From Bacteroidota bacterium (GTDB taxonomy: Bacteria > Bacteroidota > Bacteroidia > Chitinophagales > Saprospiraceae): DNA of 18,157 bases. The notes under the pieces were generated by a model that did not search any database, was not told the origin of the DNA, and saw only the letters and a list, made by a program, of their open reading frames with translations. The stretch spans positions 1-18,157 of the forward strand of contig JAKQGD010000402.1 in the NCBI GenBank assembly GCA_029573365.1, in the 5' to 3' direction. The position numbers were made by a program, and so were the translations under genes. Of the stretch, positions 8,467 to 16,722 are shown piece after piece (within the stretch, counting starts at the first letter, position 1; each line of letters opens with the position of its first letter).

Positions 8467-9369
8467 TTATAATTTGGTTTCGAGCCTTGGTTTTACAATA
8501 GGGTACAGTATAACCGCTCCGAGGATGATGGCTGTTCCTGTATAGAACCGCAGGTCGAGTTGCTTGTGCTCGCTCAGGAGCAGGCCTGCCAGTATTATGC
8601 CATATACGGGTTCGAGATTGATGATGAGATTCGAATTAAACACCGAAATGGTTCTCAATGCCTGCAGGGACAACACATGGGCGAGGGTAGTACACAACAA
8701 AGCCAGGACAAACAGATAGACCCAGTCATCCCACGCCGGTGGCATAAGCTCAAGACCTGTGGTGCTCATCAGTGTGACAGGTATCAAAAGCACAGTAATC
8801 ATGACCCAGGCACTCGACAGTTCTATAAAGGAAATGGTAAACGGGTCTGCCCCTTTGATGTACATTTTGTTTAATATGGAAAATACTGCTGCAAGCAATG
8901 CCGACAACAAACCTACGATGATGCCAGCTGTATATGATGTATCCAGCGTATTGACGATAAAATAAAATGCCGGGACAATGATGCCGCCAAACATCAGGTC
9001 CACTTTGCTGAACCTGGTTCTTACTATAACAGGCTCAAGCAACGAAGTGAACAATGAGGTGGTACTCATACATACCAGGCATATCGAGGCATTGGATAGT
9101 TTGACAGAGCCATAAAAACATATCCAGTGCAGACCTATCAGCATACCTATGCCGGCGTAGATAAGGATGGTCTTTCTGTCCAGGCTTCTGACTGTGCGAA
9201 GAAATCCTGTGAGAAATACCAGGCTTGCAGAGGTGACAAGTACCCTCCACCAAACAATAGACAAGGCCGGCAAATCTATGAGCCCACCTAGGATAGCCGT
9301 AAAGCCAAAAAGTATTACCGCAATATGTGCTTTTAAATAAGCTGAGCGGTCCGTACTCACTCTATTCAT
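8467..9369 (-). CDS. EamA/DMT superfamily transporter
   Basis: 300 residues from the ATG at 9369, with about ten hydrophobic helices in two homologous halves of five, as in EamA (RhaT/YdcZ-like) drug/metabolite exporters. The first helix begins LKAHIAVILFGFTAILGG, the usual start of this family. A longer frame from 9438 would add 23 polar residues, but a perfect -7 element (9392-9385) lies inside that stretch, so 9369 is preferred. Substrate unknown; amino acids or small metabolites are typical for the family. It is cotranscribed with the O-methyltransferase gene 6 bp downstream. Confidence 0.9.
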   Translation of the reverse strand: MNRVSTDRSAYLKAHIAVILFGFTAILGGLIDLPALSIVWWRVLVTSASLVFLTGFLRTVRSLDRKTILIYAGIGMLIGLHWICFYGSVKLSNASICLVCMSTTSLFTSLLEPVIVRTRFSKVDLMFGGIIVPAFYFIVNTLDTSYTAGIIVGLLSALLAAVFSILNKMYIKGADPFTISFIELSSAWVMITVLLIPVTLMSTTGLELMPPAWDDWVYLFVLALLCTTLAHVLSLQALRTISVFNSNLIINLEPVYGIILAGLLLSEHKQLDLRFYTGTAIILGAVILYPIVKPRLETKL

Positions 9370-9384
9370 ACATTCATTGTCTGC

Positions 9385-9392
9385 CAAAGATA
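9385..9392 (-). promoter_or_regulatory. -7 promoter element for the EamA/methyltransferase operon
   Basis: The minus strand reads TATCTTTG, an exact TAnnTTTG match, 15 bp before the ATG at 9369. The short leader fits start 9369 and rules against the longer frame from 9438. No matching -33 element is visible. Confidence 0.5.
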
Positions 9393-9438
9393 TAAAAATA
9401 ACCTCTGCCTGTTCTTCGCTATGTCCACTATCTGTCAC

Positions 9439-9750
9439 CTAAGGCCCCTTATAGGTTGTTTCTTATCAATTGCCGGCTTTAATGGAGATATTTTGATAGT
9501 GCGATGTGTCGCAATGTATGTAAATCGATGGACAATTATGGGTAAAACTGTGTCTGAATATGTAATCTGATCTTATGCTGATATTGCATAATCAATAAAT
9601 ATTTGAAAAGTAAAAAACAAAGCCACGGTTATAGCTATTGCATAGTGCTGGTTATTTATTGTTTACAAATTAAAAAAAAATATATATACATAATTTCAAA
9701 TATATAAATCAGGGATGTCTTAAGTTTGTAGCTAATAAAAATTTACCTAT
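9439..9750. other. AT-rich divergent intergenic region (EamA / prs)
   Basis: No gene is seen in these 312 bp. The right half is strongly AT-rich (9655-9710, mostly A and T). A 6-bp inverted repeat, TTATGC (9573-9578) and GCATAA (9586-9591) around a 7-nt centre, is the only palindrome I noticed. The prs -7 element lies at 9721-9728. Confidence 0.6.
9721..9728 (+). promoter_or_regulatory. -7 promoter element for prs
   Basis: TAAGTTTG matches TAnnTTTG exactly, 22 bp before the prs ATG. The -33 area (about 9695-9702) is AT-rich but has no TTG. Confidence 0.5.
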
Positions 9751-10689
9751 ATGACTGAGGTTAAACTTTTTGCAGGTACCATGTCACGACATCTGGCAGA
9801 GCGGATCTCTGATTATTACGGTTACCCCCTGGGGGATATAACTGTTAAAAAATTTTCGGATGGCGAGATGCAGATTGTCATTAACGAATCTGTCAGAGGG
9901 TCGTACACCTTTTTTATTTCTTCCACATTCGGGTCTTCAGACAATATCATGGAGTTATTGCTGATGATTGACAGTGCCAAAAGGGCCAGTGCAGGATATA
10001 TCACGGCGGTCATTCCTTACTTTGGATATGCAAGGCAGGACCGCAAGGATAAGCCTCGCGTACCGATTTCTGCTAAGCTGGTAGCCAATCTGCTCCAGGC
10101 CTCAGGTGTAAACAGGGTTATGACCATGGATCTGCATGCAGAGCAGATTCAGGGTTTTTTTGATATACCTGTGGATCACCTCAAAAGTGAAGCCATCTTT
10201 ATACCTTTTCTAGCCAAGCAGGACCTTACAAATGTGACCTTTGCGTCGCCGGATGTTGGAGGAGTAAAAAGGGCCAGAAGTTATGCCCAGTATTTTAAGC
10301 GGGACCTTGTCATCTGCGACAAGGAACGTCGTGTGGCCAATGAGGTAGCCAACATTACCGTAATAGGAGATGTCGCCGGCAAGGATGTCATACTGATCGA
10401 CGACATCATCGATACGGCGGGTACTCTTTGCAAAGCTGCAGACGCCCTTATAGAAAAAGGAGCCAAAAGCGTCAGAGCCATGCTTACCCACGCCGTATTA
10501 TCAGGGGCCGCATACGAAAACATCAATTCCTCCAGAATAGACGAAATAATAGTCACAGACAGCATTCCCCTGAGTGGCCACTCAGACCGTATCAAGGTGC
10601 TTTCATGTGCCAAACTATTTGCCAGAGCCATCCGCAACACCCATGAATACAAATCCATAGCGGCACTCTTTGTCGAAAAGAACATTTAG
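9751..10689 (+). CDS. prs: Ribose-phosphate pyrophosphokinase (PRPP synthetase)
   Basis: 312 residues, full length for a class I enzyme. It makes 5-phosphoribosyl-1-pyrophosphate from ribose 5-phosphate and ATP for purine, pyrimidine, His, Trp and NAD synthesis. Visible motifs: PYFGYARQDRK at 89-99 (ATP loop), DLHA with His129, KRARSYA at 173-179 (catalytic lysine region), the flexible-loop Arg-Arg at 193-194, and the PRPP-binding loop DDIIDTAGT at 217-225. All key residues are present. It has its own -7 element and is followed after 99 bp by rplY, which also has its own -7 element. Confidence 0.97.
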   Translation: MTEVKLFAGTMSRHLAERISDYYGYPLGDITVKKFSDGEMQIVINESVRGSYTFFISSTFGSSDNIMELLLMIDSAKRASAGYITAVIPYFGYARQDRKDKPRVPISAKLVANLLQASGVNRVMTMDLHAEQIQGFFDIPVDHLKSEAIFIPFLAKQDLTNVTFASPDVGGVKRARSYAQYFKRDLVICDKERRVANEVANITVIGDVAGKDVILIDDIIDTAGTLCKAADALIEKGAKSVRAMLTHAVLSGAAYENINSSRIDEIIVTDSIPLSGHSDRIKVLSCAKLFARAIRNTHEYKSIAALFVEKNI

Positions 10690-10745
10690 CCGGGAATCCT
10701 TAAGAAAAAAATATGCCGGGAGGTGGTAGGATTGTGCAAAAGTAT

Positions 10746-10753
10746 TATCTTTG
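10746..10753 (+). promoter_or_regulatory. -7 promoter element for rplY
   Basis: TATCTTTG matches TAnnTTTG exactly, 35 bp before the rplY ATG. A TTG at 10732-10734 is too close (11 bp) to be the standard -33 element. Confidence 0.5.
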
Positions 10754-10788
10754 CGGCTCTTTAGAACAAACCATAAGATTTATCAGAC

Positions 10789-11394
10789 ATGGTATCCTTA
10801 GAAATACAGGGAAATAGCAGGAACGAATTCGGAAAGAAAGGTTCCAGAAATGACAGGAACAGCGGCAATGTTCCTGCAGTTATGTACGGAGGCAGCGAGG
10901 TGGTGCATTTTACTGTGACACCGGCAGGTGTCAAGCATCTCATTTATTCGCCTGACTTCAAGGTAGCAGACCTCAATATCGATGGCAAACATTACAGAGC
11001 TATCCTTAAGCAGGTGCAGTTCCACCCGGTTACAGAAAGATTGCTGCACATCGACTTCCTAAGACTCATCGACAAAACACCGGTAAAGATTGAAGTACCC
11101 CTCAGATTTAAGGGTACCTCGCCGGGTGTGAAAGTAGGTGGAAAGCTCATACAGCAGGTCAGGAAGATCAAGATCAAGACCACTCCTGAAAACATAGTTG
11201 ACGAGCTTAAAGCTGACATATCCGGACTGGATCTGGGTCAGGCTTTGAGGGTACGTGATATCATCATACCCAAAGGCGTAGAAATCCTCAATAACCCTGC
11301 TACTCCTGTGGCACTGATCGAAATTCCAAGGGCACTCAAGGCTGCCGCAGCCGCTGAGGCAAAGGCCAAGACAGAAAAGGGGAAAAAGAAATAA
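10789..11394 (+). CDS. rplY: 50S ribosomal protein L25, CTC family
   Basis: 201 residues: an N-terminal L25 5S-rRNA-binding domain (~1-92, with NVPAVMYGG and HIDFLRL) joined to the TL5/CTC-type C-terminal beta domain (~95-180, including LRFKGTSPGVKVGG). It ends in an Ala/Lys-rich tail (AAAAAEAKAKTEKGKKK), common in Bacteroidota. It binds 5S rRNA in the large subunit. The start follows a -7 element by 35 bp. A strong hairpin terminator lies 28 bp after the stop. Confidence 0.96.
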   Translation: MVSLEIQGNSRNEFGKKGSRNDRNSGNVPAVMYGGSEVVHFTVTPAGVKHLIYSPDFKVADLNIDGKHYRAILKQVQFHPVTERLLHIDFLRLIDKTPVKIEVPLRFKGTSPGVKVGGKLIQQVRKIKIKTTPENIVDELKADISGLDLGQALRVRDIIIPKGVEILNNPATPVALIEIPRALKAAAAAEAKAKTEKGKKK

Positions 11395-11422
11395 TTTTTC
11401 AACCAAGATATTTAAATAAAAG

Positions 11423-11450
11423 GCCCGGAAATTCTCCGGGCTTTTTTTTT
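11423..11450 (+). terminator. Rho-independent terminator after rplY
   Basis: A perfect 7-bp stem GCCCGGA/TCCGGGC (11423-11429 and 11435-11441) with a 5-nt loop is followed by nine T (11442-11450). Confidence 0.92.
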
Positions 11451-11546
11451 ACTCCGTGGTCGCAGTGCCGCTGTACATGATCTGAGTCATCAACTAACAG
11501 GATGATAAATGATATATGTCACTATTCGTTGTAAATGAGTTAGTTA

Positions 11547-11562
11547 GGTAACAAAGGTTACC
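11547..11562 (+). promoter_or_regulatory. Candidate operator: perfect inverted repeat upstream of the flavoprotein promoter
   Basis: GGTAAC (11547-11552), spacer AAAG, GTTACC (11557-11562) is a perfect 6-bp inverted repeat. It lies 2 bp upstream of the putative -33 TTG of the flavoprotein gene, a usual place for an activator or repressor dimer. Its regulator is unknown. Confidence 0.45.
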
Positions 11563-11564
11563 CA

Positions 11565-11592
11565 TTGTGGATGGCCGGTCACAATATCTTTG
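11565..11592 (+). promoter_or_regulatory. Bacteroidota sigma-A promoter for the SQR-like gene
   Basis: TTG at 11565-11567, a 17-bp spacer and TATCTTTG at 11585-11592 form a near-consensus promoter. It overlaps an in-frame ATG at 11590, so translation must begin at 11614. Confidence 0.65.
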
Positions 11593-11613
11593 TATCAACA
11601 AAACCAAATAAAA

Positions 11614-12819
11614 ATGACGACCACAGTAATAATAGGAGGAAATTTTGCAGGTATGACTGCAGCCCTGGAGTTGAAAAGAAAAGGTAAGAAAGACCACAGG
11701 GTAATAATGATAGACAAGAGTCCGCTGTTTTTATTCATCCCTTCATTGATTTGGGTGCCTTTTGGCAGACGTGAAATCAAGGATATTTCATTCCGAAAGG
11801 ATGACATACTCCAGAAGAAGGGAGTGGAATTTATCCAGGATGAAGCTGTCAAAATCGAGCCTGATAAAAATATGGTGTATTTGGCCAAGGGCGAACCGGT
11901 AATATATGACCATCTTGTCATCGCCACAGGACCTAAGGTCAAGTTTGATGTTGCCCCCGGTGTGGAAGAGTTTGCTTATTACATCGGCACCCCCAATGGT
12001 GCAATGAAAACCCGCAAGGCACTGGAGGAATTTAAGAAAAATCCGGGCCCCATTGTCATTGGTGCCACTCAAAATGCCGGATGTATGGGAGCCGCTTATG
12101 AGTTTCTTTTCAATGTGGAAAAATGGCTCCGCGAACAAGGCATCCGCAAGAAAGTAGAGCTGTACTGGGTGACCCCTGAAGATTATCTGGGCCATTTTGG
12201 CATAGACGGTATGCCGATGGGTGAGACCATGCTCAAATCATTTATGAATATGTTCCACATCCATTTCAAAACACAGGTGGGCATAAAAGAGGTCACAAAA
12301 GACAAAGTGATGCTTACCGATGGCACTGAGATAGAAAGCAGATTTACCATGCTAATGCCTCCGTTTGTAGGCGTAGACCTCATTACCCATTCTCCTGGAC
12401 TTCAGGCCACACCTACAGGATACATACCCGTAACTGACGATTACCGACATACAAGTATCCCCAATGTCTGGGCATCAGGCATCGCCGTAGATGTAAAACT
12501 GCCGTTCACTCCGGGTAAGGTGCCTTTTGGAAGTCCTAAAACGGGATACCCATCTGACGAAACAGGAAAGATTGTGGCTGAAAATATTATAAGGGTCGCC
12601 AAAGGCGAAAATAAGCTAGTCAAAAAAGCCTGGGGAAAAATTCCGGGTCTTTGCATCATGGATGCAGGCAAAAAGGAAGTCCTCATACTTTCTGACCATC
12701 TTTTCAAACCCAGAAACTTTGCCATCATGATTCCTAATGTGTTGTATGACTTTGGCAAAGTTCTCTTCGAAAAGTACTTTCTCTGGAAAACCAGAAATGG
12801 ATATTCTTACTTGCCGTAA
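11614..12819 (+). CDS. Sulfide:quinone oxidoreductase-like FAD flavoprotein
   Basis: 401 residues. The FAD-binding motif is at the N-terminus (VIIGGNFAG, 5-13). The second nucleotide-binding region reads IVIGATQNAGCMGAAYEF (147-164) with Cys157. Later stretches are PKTGYPSDETGKIVAENI (308-325) and CIMDAG (347-352) with Cys347. Positions 157 and 347 match the two redox cysteines of sulfide:quinone oxidoreductases, and PKTGYP is typical of that family, so it probably oxidises sulfide (or polysulfide) and passes electrons to membrane quinone; the amphipathic C-terminus (361-401) would bind the membrane. No cysteine occurs near residue 124, where many SQRs carry a third one. Type II NADH dehydrogenase is less likely. 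An in-frame ATG at 11590 is rejected because it lies inside the promoter. A terminator follows 38 bp after the stop. Confidence 0.85.
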   Translation: MTTTVIIGGNFAGMTAALELKRKGKKDHRVIMIDKSPLFLFIPSLIWVPFGRREIKDISFRKDDILQKKGVEFIQDEAVKIEPDKNMVYLAKGEPVIYDHLVIATGPKVKFDVAPGVEEFAYYIGTPNGAMKTRKALEEFKKNPGPIVIGATQNAGCMGAAYEFLFNVEKWLREQGIRKKVELYWVTPEDYLGHFGIDGMPMGETMLKSFMNMFHIHFKTQVGIKEVTKDKVMLTDGTEIESRFTMLMPPFVGVDLITHSPGLQATPTGYIPVTDDYRHTSIPNVWASGIAVDVKLPFTPGKVPFGSPKTGYPSDETGKIVAENIIRVAKGENKLVKKAWGKIPGLCIMDAGKKEVLILSDHLFKPRNFAIMIPNVLYDFGKVLFEKYFLWKTRNGYSYLP

Positions 12820-12857
12820 GTACCTCAAATTCAGAAGAAGTATAGCTTATGAGCCGG

Positions 12858-12887
12858 ACACCCCGCCACAAACGGGGTGTTTTTTTT
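12858..12887 (+). terminator. Rho-independent terminator after the SQR-like gene
   Basis: An 8-bp stem ACACCCCG/CGGGGTGT (12858-12865 and 12873-12880) with a 7-nt loop is followed by a T run to 12887. It sits between convergent genes. On the minus strand no T tract follows, so it mainly serves the plus-strand gene. Confidence 0.9.
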
Positions 12888-12891
12888 ATGC

Positions 12892-15800
12892 CTAAAATGT
12901 TGCCTTCATAAATGCCCTGCCTACATTGACAACAGGGGAGATGCCTGTTTTTCTGCCTTCGTAGGCAAATGTAAGATCTATGTTTTTAGCTATCCTCCTC
13001 GTGTAATTGATGTTCCACAGGTAATTATTTCCGTTTTTGAGGCTTTCGAGCATGTCATACTCTATGGGCGAGTTAGGCAGTCCGCTAAATCTGATTTTAA
13101 CAAAGCTCAGGGTAGCATCCAGACTGAATTTTGTGGCTTTTCTGTAGGTATATTCTGTGGCCAGCTCATGGACGGTTGCTACGTCTTTGGTCAAAATCCT
13201 TTGTTTCTTGTCCTGGTAGGTATATCTGGCTATCAACCGGGTGTTTTGACTGGGTCTGTAGTTGATTTCGGGCTTGACCCGATATATAAGTATGTCGAGG
13301 TTGCGGGTAGGGATGATCTCTGAGGCATATGACTTTACTGACTTTTCCAGGGTGAGGAAGAGGTCCGCCTTGTTGCGTAAACTGACCCTTGTTCGCCAGA
13401 AAAAGTCATTGAGTCCGCGGTCCTCGAGGCCACTTACCTGGACTATGCGGCTTTGGTTGTTGCGGTTGCCCAGTTGTGAGTCCCAACCCACATTTCCGCG
13501 GTTTAAAAACAGGGTATTGGCCATCGCGGCATTGTAAACAACCAGTGAGCTGTCTGCCAGGCTGAAGTCGAGATATGAGGTCCAGGGCGAAGCAGCAGAG
13601 TCCATGTTTTTTTTAGACACTTTGATGTTTGACAGGGTAGAAAAACGGGAAGCGAACCGGTAGAAGCCTGAAAATTTTTGCCCTTCTGCCGGCTTTTTAA
13701 ATTTAGATGGCTCGATGACCAGGTTTTGGTTTATTTCCGCATTGTTGGTACGGATAAACTCATTGTTGGTAAGTGTCAGTCTGATGTAGCTTGCCAGCGG
13801 ATTGCTGGGGTCGTACCTGAAATCCTGGATGTTGCTTAGGTTGGGGTTTTCGGTTTCGTTGATGAGGAAGTAGTCACCCCGGCCGGTTTCTACTTTTTGA
13901 AACACATATTCTATACGCGGTTCCTGTCCTGAGCTGGTGTTGTAGGATGTGGTAGAGCGGATGCCCTGATTGATGGCCGTCATTATATAGTCGAGCCTGC
14001 CGACTACTGTTTTTTTACTTTTGTCATTGGGCAGCAGGTCTTCACTGAGGACGGACAAGTCCCTTGCCGTGACGCTCCACGACAGATCCGAGTTCCTGCC
14101 TGCCACCCACTTGCCCGCCACTTCGAATTCTCTGGCCAGGGCTGCATGCTGCAAGACACCGTTTTTGGCAAAATGATCGTTGCGTGTGCTGTAGCCCACA
14201 GACATGCTAAAGGCGGTGTTTATCTCACTCGTGACAAAGGCTTTTATATAGTCAAATGCGTAGCTTCCACGCTTCATGGTGTCTGTGGTGATGCCCCTGA
14301 GCACATTGGACTCACCGTCATAGATGGCTCCTACTGTCAGTTTGCCGTCTTTGACAAGCTTGTAGCTCACTGTTGCATTGGGACGCAGGAAGGTGGTTGC
14401 CTGGTCGTTGTATTGTGATGATGACGAAAGTACATTGGCGGTAAGCCGAGCACTGAGCCTCTTTCCCTGGGCATCAAGGGTGCCCAGATGTCGGGATCCG
14501 CTATAAAGCCCTGATTTTACATAGCTGCTGAATTGATAGTCTGCTTTAAAACCTTTCTTGTTGCCCAGGCCCACTCCGGTGGTAAGCAGGTTTTCGTCGG
14601 CCCTGGCTGTTATCATGCTCACGTTCCAGTCGCGGGTAAATTCCGGAGGCCTGAACTGATTGAGGGCAATAAAATTTTTATGTAAAAACTCGTGGTTAAG
14701 GTGGCCTTCCAGCTTCCATGTCCCGGAGGTGTCCAGGCTGATTGACTTTTTAATCCTGATATTTGTAGCAATGCCTGTATTGTCGCCATTGTCCAAAGGC
14801 GAGCGACGGTTTCTGTCGAGATTGCTCAGGGCCACTTCGCTGTACAGGTCGGTATTTTTATCTGGTTTGTATGTCGCATTCCAGGTGATGAGTTGTTTTT
14901 GCTCCGGGGGGATGAGCTGTACCACAGGCAGATAGTTACCCTGGTTTTTACCTGCGTAGCGGTACACACGACCGTTTTTATTTTTGGTTTCGTCTATGAC
15001 GTAGTCGCCCCTGCCTGTGCCCACTTCGCTGAAGACGGCCGTGTACAGAGCACTGTCAGGATTAGTGGTAAACCGCAGGATGACGGAGGCTGGATCCAAA
15101 GGGTCAGGCTCCCCCCTGTACAGGATGCGGTTGGACTCTGCGGCCTGCCCAGCACCGAGCAGGCTGATGCCTGACCTCACTGAACGCGTCAGGTCATCGC
15201 CACTGGCCTCAAGGATGCTTATGTCAGTAGAGTCCAGTTGCAGGTCACCGGTCACATTTTTACTGTCCTGCTCAGAGTAAAAATACAGGCCTGATTTCCA
15301 GTTTTTGCCGCTGTATTCGGTTTGTGTGGCATAGAGTGTTCTGAGATAGTTGATGTCTGTGTATTCAAATTCTATGATAAGGCGGCTGTCTCTGGCGATA
15401 ACTCTGGTGGGCGAAAAAGCGATTTCGGCACGGTTGTAGTCCATGATGTAGTCATAGTCAAAGCCCCGGGTGAGCAGGATGCCGTTGAAATAGACTTTTT
15501 CGGTACCTGCCAGCACGATGATAAACCGCTCACCGAAATTGCCGCTGAGCCTGTAGGGACCCTGATTGCCTTCCCTGGTGGCAATGGTCTGCCTTGCAAA
15601 CTTGCCCCTCGAAATTGCAAAGCTTCCCTTGGCAAAAGCCTCTCTGTCTTTGCCGGCATTGAAGGTCGAAGCCAGGGTGACACCCTTGAGCTTTTTGAAG
15701 TAATTCATGAAGTAACTGTCGGGCTTGCGGAGCTCGTAATCGCCTGCGGTCACCGTAGTGCGGTCCTTGCTCACCTGAATGAAGATCTTGTCAAATTCCT

Positions 15801-16389
15801 GCAATTGCTGCGTGTTGCCTTGGGCCTGTATGGGCAGGTTTTCGTCGGTGATGGCGGCCACTACCTTGAGTCCGTTACCAAGGTCGCCGGATAGCTGCAT
15901 ATCAAAATTGGAATTGAGCACCAGGCTCTGAGCATTGCCCACAGAAAAACCACGAGAAAAACTGCCTTTATAATCCAGTCCCGATGCGTCCACGATGCCA
16001 CTTTTTCCAGTGTCAAACCTGTACTCGTAGGCCGAAATGATAGGCCTCTCCTTGTAAGTGAGCTGAGCAGAGTCGATGGTAAACATTCGTTTTTCTATAT
16101 CAAAACCAAAGGTTCTGTAACTTACGGCCAAGGTGCTGTCCTGCAGTCGGGAGCACAGGCTTTCGCCAAATATGAGAGTGCGGTTGCTGACTTTAAAGTC
16201 CGTGATTGTGTCCTTGCCATGGGTAACAATGACCGTCCCCGGTATAAGGGTGTGTGCATCTATGCCGAGGTGACAGGAGGTAAGTCTGAATGACCGGTAA
16301 CGTATAGGATGGCCTGTATTTTCCTGTCCTGACAACACAGGAAGGAAGCTGATGACAGACAATAAAAACAAAACAATCCTTAAAAACAT
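12892..16389 (-). CDS. Large SprA-related outer-membrane beta-barrel protein
   Basis: 1165 residues. A signal peptide covers 1-21 (ends SGQ). Residues ~142-240 hold a block strongly reminiscent of the SprA translocon of the type IX secretion system: GSFSRGFSVGN (142-152), LVLNSNFDMQLSGDLGN (156-172), AAITDENLPIQAQGNTQQLQEFD (178-200), then AGDYELRKPDSYFMNY (215-230). A second SprA-like block, GPYRLSG to FEYTD (277-344), follows. The remainder is a long run of alternating beta strands ending in an aromatic residue (MKATF), as expected for an outer-membrane barrel. SprA itself is about twice this long, so this is a shorter relative rather than SprA. No T9SS C-terminal sorting domain is seen. 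Function unknown; export or surface assembly is a reasonable guess. It is monocistronic here, and I find no TAnnTTTG element upstream. Confidence 0.82.
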   Translation of the reverse strand: MFLRIVLFLLSVISFLPVLSGQENTGHPIRYRSFRLTSCHLGIDAHTLIPGTVIVTHGKDTITDFKVSNRTLIFGESLCSRLQDSTLAVSYRTFGFDIEKRMFTIDSAQLTYKERPIISAYEYRFDTGKSGIVDASGLDYKGSFSRGFSVGNAQSLVLNSNFDMQLSGDLGNGLKVVAAITDENLPIQAQGNTQQLQEFDKIFIQVSKDRTTVTAGDYELRKPDSYFMNYFKKLKGVTLASTFNAGKDREAFAKGSFAISRGKFARQTIATREGNQGPYRLSGNFGERFIIVLAGTEKVYFNGILLTRGFDYDYIMDYNRAEIAFSPTRVIARDSRLIIEFEYTDINYLRTLYATQTEYSGKNWKSGLYFYSEQDSKNVTGDLQLDSTDISILEASGDDLTRSVRSGISLLGAGQAAESNRILYRGEPDPLDPASVILRFTTNPDSALYTAVFSEVGTGRGDYVIDETKNKNGRVYRYAGKNQGNYLPVVQLIPPEQKQLITWNATYKPDKNTDLYSEVALSNLDRNRRSPLDNGDNTGIATNIRIKKSISLDTSGTWKLEGHLNHEFLHKNFIALNQFRPPEFTRDWNVSMITARADENLLTTGVGLGNKKGFKADYQFSSYVKSGLYSGSRHLGTLDAQGKRLSARLTANVLSSSSQYNDQATTFLRPNATVSYKLVKDGKLTVGAIYDGESNVLRGITTDTMKRGSYAFDYIKAFVTSEINTAFSMSVGYSTRNDHFAKNGVLQHAALAREFEVAGKWVAGRNSDLSWSVTARDLSVLSEDLLPNDKSKKTVVGRLDYIMTAINQGIRSTTSYNTSSGQEPRIEYVFQKVETGRGDYFLINETENPNLSNIQDFRYDPSNPLASYIRLTLTNNEFIRTNNAEINQNLVIEPSKFKKPAEGQKFSGFYRFASRFSTLSNIKVSKKNMDSAASPWTSYLDFSLADSSLVVYNAAMANTLFLNRGNVGWDSQLGNRNNQSRIVQVSGLEDRGLNDFFWRTRVSLRNKADLFLTLEKSVKSYASEIIPTRNLDILIYRVKPEINYRPSQNTRLIARYTYQDKKQRILTKDVATVHELATEYTYRKATKFSLDATLSFVKIRFSGLPNSPIEYDMLESLKNGNNYLWNINYTRRIAKNIDLTFAYEGRKTGISPVVNVGRAFMKATF

Positions 16390-16701
16390 ATGCTAATATA
16401 CGGTATTTAGACGCAGAAAAGTGTGTTAAAATAAGGAAGCCTAGCTTTTTTTGATGAATAAGTTAAACACTACTTTTTACCTGGTACACTTGAACCTTGC
16501 TAAAGATCGTATTAACAAATCAGCAAAGTGTATGATTAAAATAGGTAAAAGATATGTCTATGTTGATTTCGGCCAACAAAACACACATACAAATAACAAT
16601 CGTAAAAAAACAATCTTTGTCCCGACAGGAAACATCAGCAGGCTACACTAAAAAACAGGCGAATTTTCTTTGATTTTTAAATTTTAAGCATTATTTTTAC
16701 C
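16390..16701. other. AT-rich intergenic region between divergent genes
   Basis: This stretch of about 310 bp separates the SprA-related gene from the chimeric lipoprotein gene. It is AT-rich with homopolymer A and T runs. A 66-codon frame at 16451-16651 has no recognisable features and is not called. No consensus promoter is seen; AATCTTTG at 16612-16619 is one base off TAnnTTTG. Confidence 0.5.
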
Positions 16702-16722
16702 ATGAAAAGATTTAAGTATTAA
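16702..16722 (+). other. Six-codon leader frame overlapping the lipoprotein start (TAATG)
   Basis: ATG at 16702 encodes MKRFKY and then stops at TAA (16720-16722), which overlaps the ATG of the lipoprotein (16722) as TAATG. MKRFKY looks like the basic n-region that the lipoprotein signal peptide lacks. It is either a coupled leader peptide or the real start, broken by an indel. Confidence 0.4.

Noticed and set aside
11590..11613. Upstream ATG for the SQR-like gene
   Set aside because: It lies within the TATCTTTG promoter element, and the FAD motif begins properly from 11614.
11614..12819. Type II NADH dehydrogenase
   Set aside because: The cysteines at 157 and 347 and the PKTGYP motif fit sulfide:quinone oxidoreductase better.
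15322..15894. 190-codon plus-strand frame inside the SprA-related gene
   Set aside because: It is antisense to clear beta-barrel coding sequence with strong motifs, so it is a by-product of the opposite frame.
12892..16389. Full SprA (gliding/T9SS translocon) assignment
   Set aside because: The protein is about half of SprA's length and only part of the motifs are visible, so a relative is called and no gene symbol given.
16437..16453. Terminator AAGC-CTA-GCTT plus T run
   Set aside because: A 4-bp stem with a 3-nt loop is too weak, and no plus-strand gene ends there.
16451..16651. 66-codon plus-strand frame in the AT-rich intergenic region
   Set aside because: It has no recognisable motif, no promoter and an Asn/Lys-rich composition as expected from AT-rich DNA.
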